A stretch of 64,000 bases of DNA from contig LGYU01000016.1 of the NCBI GenBank assembly GCA_001302245.1, positions 558,001 to 622,000 on the forward strand. Reading direction: 5' to 3'. The notes below the pieces were generated by a model that was not told where the DNA came from, searched no databases, and saw only the letters and a program-made list of their open reading frames with translations. This DNA is from Chitinophagaceae bacterium PMP191F. Lineage in GTDB: Bacteria; Bacteroidota; Bacteroidia; Chitinophagales; Chitinophagaceae. The translations under genes and the position numbers were made by a program. The number at the start of each line of letters is the position of its first letter. Positions within the stretch are counted from its first letter, which is position 1. Below, one piece after another: positions 35,943 through 45,163 of the stretch.

Positions 35943-36683
35943 TTAGGTCATACCTCCATCAACAAGGAGTTCAGCCCCCAGCATGAACGAAGAATCGTCG
36001 GAAGCCAGGAAAACTGCTGTTTTACCAATGTCAGATGGTTGCCCAATTCTGCCTGTTGGCATTACGTTTGCAAAGTGTGTCTTTACAGCTTCAAGTTGTT
36101 CTGCGGGAACAAACTTTTCGAATGCCGGCGTGTCCGTAGTACCGGGTGTTATTACATTTGCCCTGATCTTTCTATCTAAAAGGTCGCTGGAAAATGCTTT
36201 TGCAAAATAGATCACAGCCGCTTTTGCAGCACCGTACAATGTAAAATTCGCATAAGCCCGGTGTGCAGCATTTGACCCGATAAGAATAACAGAACCACCA
36301 TCATTCATATAGGGCAGTGCTTTCTGCACAGTGAAGTACACACTTTTCAGGTTTAGGTCCATTGCCTCGTCATACCCGGCTTCATCAATAGTTGCCACAG
36401 TTCCTACGGCACCACCACCCGCATTGGCTACGACCACGTCTATTTTGCCAAATTTTGCAGCCGTTTCTTTAAACACCCTTTCCAGGTCTGCAAGGTTGGT
36501 TACATCAGCATTTATGGCTATAAAACTATCGCCAAGTTGAGCCACAGAACTATCTAAAGTTTCTTGGTTTCTGCCGACAATAACTCCTTTAGCGCCTTCA
36601 TTTTGAAATTCTTGTGCAATGCCGAAACCAATGCCACTATTACCACCTGTGATCACTGCTACTTTGTCTTTTAATTTTCTCAT
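35943..36683 (-). CDS. Short-chain dehydrogenase/reductase
   Basis: The product (246 residues from MRKLKDKVAVITGG) has VITGGNSGIGFG, VVANAGGG, ILIGSNAAHRAY and YGAAKAAV, with the catalytic Tyr and Lys, and a DGGMT end. I start at 36683 because the 15 residues before it are not part of the fold. It is divergent from the HxlR gene, which probably controls it. Confidence 0.9.
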   Translation of the reverse strand: MRKLKDKVAVITGGNSGIGFGIAQEFQNEGAKGVIVGRNQETLDSSVAQLGDSFIAINADVTNLADLERVFKETAAKFGKIDVVVANAGGGAVGTVATIDEAGYDEAMDLNLKSVYFTVQKALPYMNDGGSVILIGSNAAHRAYANFTLYGAAKAAVIYFAKAFSSDLLDRKIRANVITPGTTDTPAFEKFVPAEQLEAVKTHFANVMPTGRIGQPSDIGKTAVFLASDDSSFMLGAELLVDGGMT

Positions 36684-36753
36684 TGTCTTTTGTATTTGTT
36701 TCATAAAGGTACTTTTATTAGTTTCCAAAAGATACTATCTTTGTTCTCTCTGG

Positions 36754-36766
36754 TACCCTTTGGGTA
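36754..36766. promoter_or_regulatory. Palindrome TACCCTTTGGGTA, probable HxlR operator
   Basis: A perfect 5-3-5 palindrome lies between the divergent SDR (start 36683) and HxlR (start 36798) genes. Similar TACT/AGTA half-sites lie just beside it. HxlR regulators usually bind such sites in their own promoter. Confidence 0.5.
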
Positions 36767-36797
36767 ACTACTTTTATCAACATGAAAAAACAGTGAA

Positions 36798-37148
36798 ATG
36801 AGAGATGATAATTTTTGTAACTCAAATTGCCCATTTACAAGGGCAATAGGTACAATAGGCAACAAATGGAAGCCAATAATCCTTAATGTTATAAAAGACA
36901 GAACTGTTAGGTTTGGTCAATTGGATGCTATTATTCCGATAATAACCCGAAAAGTATTAACCGAACAACTTAAAGAGTTGGAAGAAGATGGAATTATTAA
37001 TAGAGTAGCGTATAAAGAATTACCACCAAGGGTAGAATATTCACTAACAGAAAAAGGATTAGCATTTTTACCAATCCTTGAACAAATAAAAGAATGGAAT
37101 TTAAAATTTGAAATTATTTCAATACCAAATGAAGGCGCTTGTATTTGA
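36798..37148 (+). CDS. HxlR-family transcriptional regulator
   Basis: The 116-residue winged-helix protein shows the HxlR pattern: CPFTRAIGTIGNKWKPIIL, VRFGQLDAIIPIITRKVLTE, LKELEEDGIINR and the wing PPRVEYSLTEKG. Two or three N-terminal cysteines (C9, C13) could sense thiol stress, as in YodB or HypR. It likely controls the divergent SDR gene. Confidence 0.92.
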   Translation: MRDDNFCNSNCPFTRAIGTIGNKWKPIILNVIKDRTVRFGQLDAIIPIITRKVLTEQLKELEEDGIINRVAYKELPPRVEYSLTEKGLAFLPILEQIKEWNLKFEIISIPNEGACI

Positions 37149-37437
37149 TATTACAATAAGTTGATTGATTTTTTATTTTCAATTTTAAAAGAAAATAAAA
37201 AAGTGGTCGAAATACCTGTTGTCTATCCGCAATGTTTTCTAAGATTTTGATTAGTTGTGCGGTCGGTTAGCCTGCAATATAAGTTGTACTGATTATTCTC
37301 GGTTATCTGTATAGTGACGCTCTTTGAAACTTCTTTATTCAATGACTTAAGCTATTTTAAGGCAGTCCAAAAACGTTAAAAAGGGTATAAGGTGTTCGAT
37401 TGTAGTCCCTTCCAGCCCGCTGAACGTTACAAAAAAT

Positions 37438-37470
37438 GCCCTCAAGTTATTATATTTGAGGGCTTTCTTT
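37438..37470. terminator. Hairpin terminator
   Basis: GCCCTCAA pairs with TTGAGGGC around ten bases, followed by TTTCTTTTT on the plus strand and preceded by six A residues. Confidence 0.65.
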
Positions 37471-37514
37471 TTGCCCAAACTTTTCCAATCTGTTTTTTGG
37501 TCCTTCTGTATTAA

Positions 37515-37652
37515 GCTAATTTATCAGATGAACAAGCGGATGAGGTGATTTCATCTTTAACTCGATTTGCACAGATGATTTTTGATTTTCCCGCACAGCA
37601 GGAACGGGTAGATAAGCGCCAGAATGAATCAGAAGCTGGCTCGGATGATTAA
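37515..37652 (+). pseudogene. Remnant of a small accessory protein
   Basis: The frame has no start but reads ANLSDEQADEVISSLTRFAQ, then MIFDFPAQQER and a stop after 46 codons. The LSDEQA...ISSLxxFAxMI pattern resembles small proteins that accompany recombinases in Bacteroidota, from memory. It may mark the right part of the island. Confidence 0.4.
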
Positions 37653-37862
37653 GAAGGGCAAAACTTATTCATTGCTCACTGTAATCCTGTTCCTGCCCTT
37701 TACCCCTTCAGAAACGGGGAAACCTATGGAGCTAGAACCAGCGCCATTATTGTTTTTTTTAAACCCGGGCACATCTCACTTTAAACAGATAACCTTTTCT
37801 TAAATGCGGAATAAGGAATATAATAATTGCATACTATCTTTAATACGCCTAAAATATCTTTC

Positions 37863-38081
37863 ATGGAAAAACTACATTTTGACTTTATAGGAAACGACAC
37901 GAAATGTTATGCTGAAATTGAGTTAAATGGTGCCGCTGATTCCTGGAGAGCAAAAGCAAAAATCACAGGACATCCTACTATTAAGACACTCAATATTACT
38001 TATAGGCTTGGAGATTATCTTTCTCCTATGTTTGTGAGCAAAGAAGATCTTTTACTTTTGCAACCCTTATTGCTAAGCTAA
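37863..38081 (+). CDS. Small unknown protein
   Basis: The 72-residue product (from MEKLHFDFIG) has mixed charge, no signal and no membrane segment. The start at 37863 follows an A+T-rich stretch; an ATG at 37827 is also possible. No family recognised. Confidence 0.45.
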   Translation: MEKLHFDFIGNDTKCYAEIELNGAADSWRAKAKITGHPTIKTLNITYRLGDYLSPMFVSKEDLLLLQPLLLS

Positions 38082-38133
38082 CAGAAAAGGCAATGACGCT
38101 CTTACCTAATGAATATGAAACAGGTATTTGAAG

Positions 38134-39087
38134 CTACTCAGCCTGTTCAGTCAAGGTCTGGAATATTTGCTCTTTTAGTAATTCTGCCCAATTATCCGCT
38201 TGGGACGAATAAAAATTTTCCAGTTTATCCTTTATATGGAAGATATAATTTTTTTTAGGGCAAGCGATATACCTCTGTGCGTGATGGAACTGTAGCACGT
38301 CAATTTGTTCCCTGACAATGGCAGGTAAAGAGCTTTTTTTCCTCCCCTCGATTGCAACAACAAGCTGATTTACAGATAATGGAAACAATAGATTGCCTTC
38401 TAAACTGCTGGGCCCGTCAAAAGACCTTAATATGATCGGATTATCTGTTGTAAGTGAATGATTCCAGTTCATATAGTAGATGCCCCAATCAACTGCATTA
38501 TTCTTTTTAAAAGCAGAATATTGCCTACTAGAAGCTATTAGGGCAGGATATAACTTTCTCCATAAATCTACCTCTTTCATTTTGTGCTCCCATTCAACCG
38601 ATCTTTTCCCATCTGCATCAAAAAAGCCAAACCCCAAGTCGCTCAATTTCTTTTCGTCTATCAACTTATCAAGGTGAATTTTATTTGCTGGGACACGCCA
38701 AAATAGGAAATGGATCAAGTACTTAAGCGTATCTACAGCCGATGGGCTTGCCATTAAATTAAACGTAGCATCGGTGTTACGAAGAATATCAATGGGTTCT
38801 GAAAGGATGTTTTCCACCCCAGAAAAGAAATGCTCTGGGAAATCCCATAAATGCATTTCGCCGGTTTCAGGATGTTTTATAATACCGGTGTTGAGATTTT
38901 CCTCCCAGAAAATGCCTTTGGGGCCGACTTGTCTAACATCATTGGTTACTTTATCATACCTATATAGCAGGCCGCTGTCATCGGTGAAACCCTTCAGATA
39001 AAATACTGGAATATAGTGGTGCCTGGAGGTGGTAATTTCATCTTCCATTGTCCTGAATATATTAGGATCATGCTTCGGAAGTTCCAT
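38134..39087 (-). CDS. DUF4238-domain protein
   Basis: The 317-residue product has the DUF4238 signature: HHYIPVFYLKGF near residue 23, then LLYRYDK and a later YYMNWNHSLTTDNPII. The HHYIP motif hints at a metal site, but the activity of the family is unknown; genes for it are common in accessory DNA. It converges with the small gene before it. Confidence 0.78.
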   Translation of the reverse strand: MELPKHDPNIFRTMEDEITTSRHHYIPVFYLKGFTDDSGLLYRYDKVTNDVRQVGPKGIFWEENLNTGIIKHPETGEMHLWDFPEHFFSGVENILSEPIDILRNTDATFNLMASPSAVDTLKYLIHFLFWRVPANKIHLDKLIDEKKLSDLGFGFFDADGKRSVEWEHKMKEVDLWRKLYPALIASSRQYSAFKKNNAVDWGIYYMNWNHSLTTDNPIILRSFDGPSSLEGNLLFPLSVNQLVVAIEGRKKSSLPAIVREQIDVLQFHHAQRYIACPKKNYIFHIKDKLENFYSSQADNWAELLKEQIFQTLTEQAE

Positions 39088-39259
39088 AGATATAGCTTAA
39101 TAAATAATAGTTTCATTTAAACAATTGCACAATTTCTTGCCGTGGGAGAGTGTCGAGATTTTGCCTATAATCCTTAACTGCATGAAGTTTTATTTGACTG
39201 ACCCTGACTGAATGCCTGCGTAAAGGCAAACGACACAGTCATTATTATGAGAATATGTT

Positions 39260-39745
39260 TCATTTTTGCAATTCAAAAGTTACAGATACATTTCCACCAC
39301 CCAATGCCGATGCTAAATCTGCCGCATCGTCTATCACACCCAATTTTGTATAATTGTAGGAAGTAGAAAAAGTTTTGTAAAACACTACCAAAGTATTGGA
39401 ACCATATAACATCAGATCTCCATTATGTATAGTCCCCGGATTGGATGAATTAGCCGTCAGGCTTTTTGGCAAATCACCGTATTTCTCGTTACCATTCAAC
39501 TCTTTCATATTAATAATTAAGGGCAACATTTGCTTAAACACTTTTGCAGTACTATTGTCTAAAAGCGTTGCTGCAAAAGATTTTGCTCCAATCCTTATAA
39601 TAATTCTATTACTTACCATATTCTCATTACTATTATTTTCCCCAATGTTAGCAGGTTGGATGAAGCTATCCATTCTATTGCAGGATGTGGCACTGTTACA
39701 TAGCATAGAAAGCAGCAATAGCATTCCCCCAAAAGCGTTCTTCAT
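39260..39745 (-). CDS. Cyclophilin-like-fold lipoprotein
   Basis: The 161-residue protein has a signal ending in a lipobox-like SATSC (Cys22) and a cyclophilin-like domain: IIIRIGAKSFAATLLDNSTA, LPLIINMKELNGNEKYGDLP, GDLMLYGSNTLVVFYKTF and KLGVIDD. These domains are related to cyclophilin but usually lack isomerase evidence. The start is four bases after the stop of the hydrolase upstream, so the two are coupled. Confidence 0.78.
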   Translation of the reverse strand: MKNAFGGMLLLLSMLCNSATSCNRMDSFIQPANIGENNSNENMVSNRIIIRIGAKSFAATLLDNSTAKVFKQMLPLIINMKELNGNEKYGDLPKSLTANSSNPGTIHNGDLMLYGSNTLVVFYKTFSTSYNYTKLGVIDDAADLASALGGGNVSVTFELQK

Positions 39746-39749
39746 ATCT

Positions 39750-40802
39750 CTATTTTAAATACTCTTTAAAGAATTCAGTCAACTTATCAAAAGGAATAAG
39801 GTCCACCTTATCGTACAAATCAACATGAACAGCATTGGGAATAATCATTAGCTTCTTGGGTTCTAAAGCTGCCTTATAGGCATCCTCACTAAAATAACGC
39901 GAATGGGCTTTTTCCCCAGCAATTAAAAGCATTGGTCTGGGCGAAATCTCTTTAATATAGGTCAACAATGGCATGTTCATAAATGAAAAGGTATTGGTAG
40001 CGGTCCATGCACTGTTTGAGTTGATAGAACGTGGATGAAACCCCCGATTGGTTTTGTAATATTTAAAATAATCTTTTACAAACTGGGGTTCATTACCCGT
40101 CAATTTATCAGGTAATCCTTTGGCTGCCAATGCCGGTGTTCTATTTTCAGCATCTTTCCAACGTTGCTGGCTTATCTGTTCCAATTGTTGCGTTCGTTGT
40201 TCAGGAGTCGTTGCATCAAAATAACCTTTTGCGTTTACTCTCGACATATCGTACATACTTGTGGTGGCTACAGCTTTTACCCGTTTGTCTACGGCAGTGG
40301 CGTTTAATGCAAATCCTCCAAAGCCGCAGATGCCAATGATGCCAATTTTGTTCCTGTCGATATTTTTCTGCAACCCAAGAAAATCTACCGCCGCACTGAA
40401 GTCTTCCGTGTTAATATCTGGCGATGCAATGTTGCGCGGTTCACCACCACTTTCCCCTGTATAAGACGGGTCAAACGCTAAGGTAGCAAACCCGTGTTCC
40501 GCCATGTAATTGGCATACAATCCTGATGATTGTTCTTTTACAGCCCCGAAAGGCCCGCTAATGGCGAGTGCAGCCAATGACTCTTTACCATGATCTTTCG
40601 GAAGATATAGATCCCCGGTTAGTGTAATGCCATAACGGTTTTTAAAGGTTACTTTCTGACGTGTTACAGTACTGCTAAGCTGAAATGTATAGTGATCTTT
40701 GATAGTATTCATTTTCTCCAAATTTATACCTGGTTTATTCTGACTGAATGCATGTACAAAAGCCAGCGTTGCAATAATCGTTAATAGTGCTATTTGTTTC
40801 AT
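39750..40802 (-). CDS. Secreted alpha/beta hydrolase, dienelactone-hydrolase type
   Basis: The 350-residue protein has a signal peptide (ending AFSQ) and an alpha/beta fold. The nucleophile turn GICGFGG places a cysteine where most hydrolases have serine, as in dienelactone hydrolase. The LAFDPSYTGESGG strand and the late LIAGEKAHSRYFSED and PNAVHVDLYD supply the acid and histidine. It follows the acetyltransferase gene by five bases and precedes the cyclophilin-like gene by four. Confidence 0.85.
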   Translation of the reverse strand: MKQIALLTIIATLAFVHAFSQNKPGINLEKMNTIKDHYTFQLSSTVTRQKVTFKNRYGITLTGDLYLPKDHGKESLAALAISGPFGAVKEQSSGLYANYMAEHGFATLAFDPSYTGESGGEPRNIASPDINTEDFSAAVDFLGLQKNIDRNKIGIIGICGFGGFALNATAVDKRVKAVATTSMYDMSRVNAKGYFDATTPEQRTQQLEQISQQRWKDAENRTPALAAKGLPDKLTGNEPQFVKDYFKYYKTNRGFHPRSINSNSAWTATNTFSFMNMPLLTYIKEISPRPMLLIAGEKAHSRYFSEDAYKAALEPKKLMIIPNAVHVDLYDKVDLIPFDKLTEFFKEYLK

Positions 40803-40807
40803 TTTTC

Positions 40808-41383
40808 TTAAATTGATTTGATAATCTTTGCGGGAATTCCGCCTACGACCGTATTATCAGGAACGTCTTTTGACACTACTGCTCCTGCAGCCACTACGGC
40901 ATTTTCACCAATGGTTACTCCCGGCAGGATGGTTGCGCTGGCTCCGATCCATGCATTTTTTTTGATATGAATATGTCCCGGAACAAGTGACTGCCTGTTT
41001 TCAGGTGATATGGGATGCCCTTCCGATAACAAACTGACTTTGGGTGCAATCAGCACGTTGTCTTCGATAGTAATGCCTCCCAAATCCAGAAAAGTACAAT
41101 CGAAGTTGATAAATACGTTTTTGCCTATCCGGATATGTTTACCGTAGTTAATGTAAAGCGGTGTAAATACAGCGACGCCTTCATCAATCTGGCTATCCGT
41201 TATTTCGCTTAGCAGTCTTCTGATTTCAACCTGATCAGTAGAATTATTCATCTGAACAAGCAATTTCTTTGTAACATAGGATGCCTCCCGTAATTGATGT
41301 GCTTGCGGGTCATTGGGTGATATAGTTTCCCCATTTTGTAACCGTTCAAAAACACCTGTCGCTTTAGCATTCATATTCTTCAT
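40808..41383 (-). CDS. Sugar O-acetyltransferase, LacA/maltose type
   Basis: The 191-residue product shows the left-handed beta-helix hexapeptide pattern ([55 protein letters not shown]) with the catalytic His in SEGHP. The N-terminal segment fits the maltose/galactoside acetyltransferase group. I start at 41383 (MKNMNAK). It is first in a three-gene unit with hydrolase and cyclophilin-like genes, opposite an AraC regulator. Confidence 0.88.
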   Translation of the reverse strand: MKNMNAKATGVFERLQNGETISPNDPQAHQLREASYVTKKLLVQMNNSTDQVEIRRLLSEITDSQIDEGVAVFTPLYINYGKHIRIGKNVFINFDCTFLDLGGITIEDNVLIAPKVSLLSEGHPISPENRQSLVPGHIHIKKNAWIGASATILPGVTIGENAVVAAGAVVSKDVPDNTVVGGIPAKIIKSI

Positions 41384-41526
41384 TTTACTACATGCAAAAT
41401 TCGCCCAGGCCACTTGTGCATAATTTATACAGAATACAGATTAATTTACCAGTTTTACAGATTATGACTTAACCGAATACATCTGGCAACGGGATGTAGT
41501 AAATTTGTATCAGAACTTTTCGGATT

Positions 41527-42423
41527 ATGAAACAGGTGGAGAGAATAGATACCGTTAAGCAGTACAACATTAGTATGGGTGTTGACACGTTGCATCCTTT
41601 GGTAAGTCTTGTCAATTTCAACGAGATACCTGCTATTCAGAACTTTAGAAGATATATGGGCATTTATGCTATTTTTCTGAAGAATATTAAATGCGGCGAT
41701 ATGCGGTATGGCTGCCAGCCCTATGACTATGAGGATGGAACACTTGTATTTGTTTCGCCCGGGCAGGTATATGGTATTGATAGTAAAGGGGTGGCCATCA
41801 AACCATCAGGCTATGGCCTGGTTTTTCATCCTGACTTGATTAAAGGAACATATCTGGGGAAAAACATTAAAGATTATACTTTCTTTTCTTACCAGGTGAA
41901 CGAAGCCCTGCATTTATCCAAAAAAGAACGCCAGACAATTGTAACCTGTTTTGAAAAAATAGCGGAAGAAATAGAGCAAAATATTGACAAGCATAGCAAA
42001 ACGCTGATTGTTTCCAATATTGAACTTTTGCTGAATTACTGTCAGCGGTTTTATGACCGCCAGTTTATTACACGCAGCAACGTCAACAGTGATATTTTAG
42101 CACGGTTTGAGCAGCTACTGTATGATTATTTTAAATCGGACAAAGCCTTCACTTTAGGACTTCCCTCTGTGACTTACTGTGCAGCAGAAATGCATCTTTC
42201 TACTAATTACTTCGGCGATCTTATCAAAAAGGAAACGGGTAGTACTGCATTGGATTATATTCAATTAAAATTGATTGATGAGGCAAAAGAACGGATATTT
42301 GATCATTCCAAAACAATCAATGACATTGCTACTGAATTGGGGTTTAAATACCAGCAACATTTTACCAGGCTGTTCAAACAGAAAACAGGTATGACTCCTA
42401 ATGAGTATCGAAATTTGAATTGA
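41527..42423 (+). CDS. AraC-family transcriptional regulator
   Basis: The 298-residue protein has an N-terminal cupin-like sensor (about 1-180) and a C-terminal AraC domain with two HTH motifs (LSTNYFGDLIKKETGST, INDIATELGFKYQQHFTRLF). It is divergent from the acetyltransferase-hydrolase-cyclophilin unit with a 143-base shared control region, so it most likely regulates that unit. Confidence 0.92.
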   Translation: MKQVERIDTVKQYNISMGVDTLHPLVSLVNFNEIPAIQNFRRYMGIYAIFLKNIKCGDMRYGCQPYDYEDGTLVFVSPGQVYGIDSKGVAIKPSGYGLVFHPDLIKGTYLGKNIKDYTFFSYQVNEALHLSKKERQTIVTCFEKIAEEIEQNIDKHSKTLIVSNIELLLNYCQRFYDRQFITRSNVNSDILARFEQLLYDYFKSDKAFTLGLPSVTYCAAEMHLSTNYFGDLIKKETGSTALDYIQLKLIDEAKERIFDHSKTINDIATELGFKYQQHFTRLFKQKTGMTPNEYRNLN

Positions 42424-42872
42424 ATAATAAGCGTTTGCATCAAGCATCTTAGTCAAAGGAAGATTATGTGCCCTTTCTTCTACCAATCTTCCTCATAATT
42501 AAATCCTTCTAAATAAACAGTACCTCAAAACGATCAAGCTTCGACGCTATTTTAAAATGTCTTTTTTTGCATGCTAGTAGGTTATGGCTTCCGTAAAAGT
42601 GGCGAAGAACAAGACCTCAGCCTGCACCATAAAATGTTTACTACATGCCCTTTAAAATCTTCAACAGCCAATAACCTGTGACAAAAAATGGACAATAGTT
42701 CCACAGCTATCCTCACTGCAGCAGCAGTAAATGACATGGCATAATATTTAAGCATAGTCAATGTGTCTGGCTACGGACCTTTTTCATTCTATTTCCAGGA
42801 ACCATACAGGGCTACGCTTTTCTTTTGATGTTAAGCGCGCCCTTTTTTGTGATTGATAAAAACCATGAAGCT
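42424..42872. other. Intergenic region, 449 bases
   Basis: It should contain the promoter of the catalase gene. I see no hairpin, repeat or convincing small gene. Confidence 0.4.
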
Positions 42873-45089
42873 ATGCCTAAAAAGAAACCTGCACGCGACA
42901 GCGTAAATGCCCAGCCGGGTGACTTAGCCAATAACAATCCTTTGAACGAAAAAGGAAAATTACTGGCTGCCGATACAACCGATGCTACAGATCAGTTGAT
43001 GACCACTAACCAGGGAGTTAAAATCAGCAATGACCAGGATACGCTGAAAGCCGGTGAACGTGGCCCCTCTTTACTGGAAGACTTTATTTTTCGCGAGAAG
43101 ATGACCCATTTTGATCATGAGCGCATTCCTGAGCGTATTGTGCATGCACGCGGTTCTGCAGCTCATGGTGTGTTTAAAGTGTATAAATCGCAGTCTGCTA
43201 TCACGCAGGCAGCTTTTCTGCAGGACCCTTCGAAAGAAACACCGGTATTTGTGCGCTTCTCAACCGTAGCTGGTTCGCGCGGCTCTACAGACCTTGCCCG
43301 TGACGTTCGTGGCTTTGCAGTAAAGTTTTATACGGAAGAAGGCAATTTTGACCTGGTAGGCAATAATATGCCGGTTTTCTTCATCCAGGATGCTATGAAA
43401 TTTCCCGACCTGATTCATGCAGTGAAGCCTGAACCGGATCATGAAATGCCACAAGCTGCGTCAGCACACGATACTTTTTGGGATTTTATTTCATTGATGC
43501 CTGAAAGTGCCCACATGATCATGTGGCTCATGAGCGACCGAGCTATTCCCCGCAGTTACCGCATGATGGAAGGCTTTGGTGTGCATACATTTCGTCTGAT
43601 CAATGCAGAAGGCAAGGCTCACTTTGTAAAGTTTCACTGGAAACCATTGTTGGGTGTACATTCAGTAGCCTGGGATGAAGCGCAAAATATATCAGGAAAA
43701 GACCCGGACTTCCATCGCCGTGATTTATGGAATGCTATTGAAAGTGGCCAGTTTCCTGAATGGGAATTGGGCATACAAGTTATTCCTGAAGAAGATGAGT
43801 TTAAGTTTGATTTTGATTTACTGGACCCAACAAAACTAATCCCCGAAGAACTGGTGCCCGTGCAGCGTATTGGCAAGATGACACTGAATCGTAACCCGGA
43901 TAACTTTTTTGCTGAAACAGAGCAGGTTGCTTTCCATGTGGCGCATATTGTACCAGGTATTGATTTTACCAACGATCCCCTGATGCAGGGCCGGTTGTTC
44001 TCTTATACCGACACACAGCTTATCCGTTTGGGTGGTCCCAATTTCCACGAGATACCTATTAACCGTCCTATTATGCCTACGTATAATAACCAGCGGGACG
44101 GGCATATGCGGCAGACCATCAATCGTGGTAAAACAAGTTATCATCCCAACAGCCTGGGTGGTGGTTGCCCTTTCCAGGCTGGTAAAATGCAGGGAGGCTT
44201 TACTTCTTACGCAGAAAAAATAGACGCGCATAAAATCCGCCAGCGAAGCCAAAGTTTTTTTGATCATTTCAGCCAGGCGAAACTGTTTTATAACAGCCAG
44301 TCAGATGCAGAAAAAGAACATCTTACTGATGCATTATGCTTTGAACTGGGTAAAGTAACTTCGGTTGAAGTACGGGAACGCATGTTGCGTATCTTATCCC
44401 ATATCAACAAAGGGCTGGCTGCGCAGGTAGCGTATGCACTTGGCCTCAGTATACCTAAAGACAACACTACCCCTCTGAACTATGGTGTGCCTGCTGATGC
44501 GATACCCGGCTCTTACGAACCGGTTATCAGGGAGCCACTCATTGAAAGTTCTTCGGCTTTAAGTATGGCTGGTACCATAAAAAATTCTATCCGCACCAGG
44601 CAGATAGCGATACTGGCAGCAGATGGCGTAAATGCAGCCAGTGTAAATGCGGTGAAAGAAGCCTTGCAGACAGCCGGTGCCGCAGTGGAGATAATTGCCC
44701 CTCGACAGGGAGTTTTACAGGCTGCCGATGATTCGCTGATACCTGTTGACAAAAGTCTATTGACAGCAGCATCTGTTTTTTATGATGCAGTATATGTACC
44801 CGGAGGTACCATGAGTGTAGCATCCCTGGAAGCAGAACCAGATGTACTTCACTTTTTAAATGAAGCATTTAAACATTGTAAAGCAATAGCTGCTGACGAA
44901 GATGCACTGCAAGTGCTGGAAGCAACTTACTTTGCGAAAAAATTACCGGACAATAATGATGACGATACTGTTCTGACGGAAGGAGTTATAATTTCAAATA
45001 ATCTAAAAAAGCTCACGCAGCAATTTATTAAAGCCATTGCCATGCATCGCTTTTGGGACCGTGAAAAAGCCAGGAAAGTACCTGCATAA
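42873..45089 (+). CDS. katE: Large-subunit catalase (HPII type)
   Basis: The 738-residue protein is a clade II monofunctional catalase that breaks down hydrogen peroxide. Visible marks are the active-site His in RIPERIVHARGSAAHG, the distal Asn in LVGNNMPVFFIQD, the haem-ligand Tyr in RLFSYTDTQLIRLG, and the C-terminal DJ-1/PfpI-like domain from about residue 570 (TRQIAILAADGVNAAS, VYVPGGTMSV), found only in large catalases. I start at 42873 (MPKKKPARDS); an upstream ATG at 42825 gives a 16-residue hydrophobic extension. It starts a stress-related region. Confidence 0.96.
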   Translation: MPKKKPARDSVNAQPGDLANNNPLNEKGKLLAADTTDATDQLMTTNQGVKISNDQDTLKAGERGPSLLEDFIFREKMTHFDHERIPERIVHARGSAAHGVFKVYKSQSAITQAAFLQDPSKETPVFVRFSTVAGSRGSTDLARDVRGFAVKFYTEEGNFDLVGNNMPVFFIQDAMKFPDLIHAVKPEPDHEMPQAASAHDTFWDFISLMPESAHMIMWLMSDRAIPRSYRMMEGFGVHTFRLINAEGKAHFVKFHWKPLLGVHSVAWDEAQNISGKDPDFHRRDLWNAIESGQFPEWELGIQVIPEEDEFKFDFDLLDPTKLIPEELVPVQRIGKMTLNRNPDNFFAETEQVAFHVAHIVPGIDFTNDPLMQGRLFSYTDTQLIRLGGPNFHEIPINRPIMPTYNNQRDGHMRQTINRGKTSYHPNSLGGGCPFQAGKMQGGFTSYAEKIDAHKIRQRSQSFFDHFSQAKLFYNSQSDAEKEHLTDALCFELGKVTSVEVRERMLRILSHINKGLAAQVAYALGLSIPKDNTTPLNYGVPADAIPGSYEPVIREPLIESSSALSMAGTIKNSIRTRQIAILAADGVNAASVNAVKEALQTAGAAVEIIAPRQGVLQAADDSLIPVDKSLLTAASVFYDAVYVPGGTMSVASLEAEPDVLHFLNEAFKHCKAIAADEDALQVLEATYFAKKLPDNNDDDTVLTEGVIISNNLKKLTQQFIKAIAMHRFWDREKARKVPA

Positions 45090-45104
45090 TTTTTTTACAT
45101 ACAA

Positions 45105-45133
45105 GAAAGCGCCGGTTTATGCCGGCTTTTCTT
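45105..45133. terminator. Bidirectional terminator between catalase and antiporter
   Basis: GCCGG pairs with CCGGC around TTTATG, with AAAG and CTTT extending the stem and a T run on each strand. The two genes converge here. Confidence 0.6.
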
Positions 45134-45163
45134 TTGCATAAACCAACTTTATCAGGCAAATTG

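Larger units (their letters stand above)
37149..37862. other. Intergenic region, 714 bases
   Basis: It contains a hairpin terminator at 37438-37470 and an open-frame remnant at 37515-37652. The GTTCGATTGTAGTCCCTTCC before the hairpin resembles a tRNA 3' part, but I cannot build a full cloverleaf. Confidence 0.4.

Noticed and set aside
37384-37425. tRNA gene before the terminator
   Set aside because: Only a T-arm-like stretch is seen; no acceptor or anticodon stem can be formed upstream.
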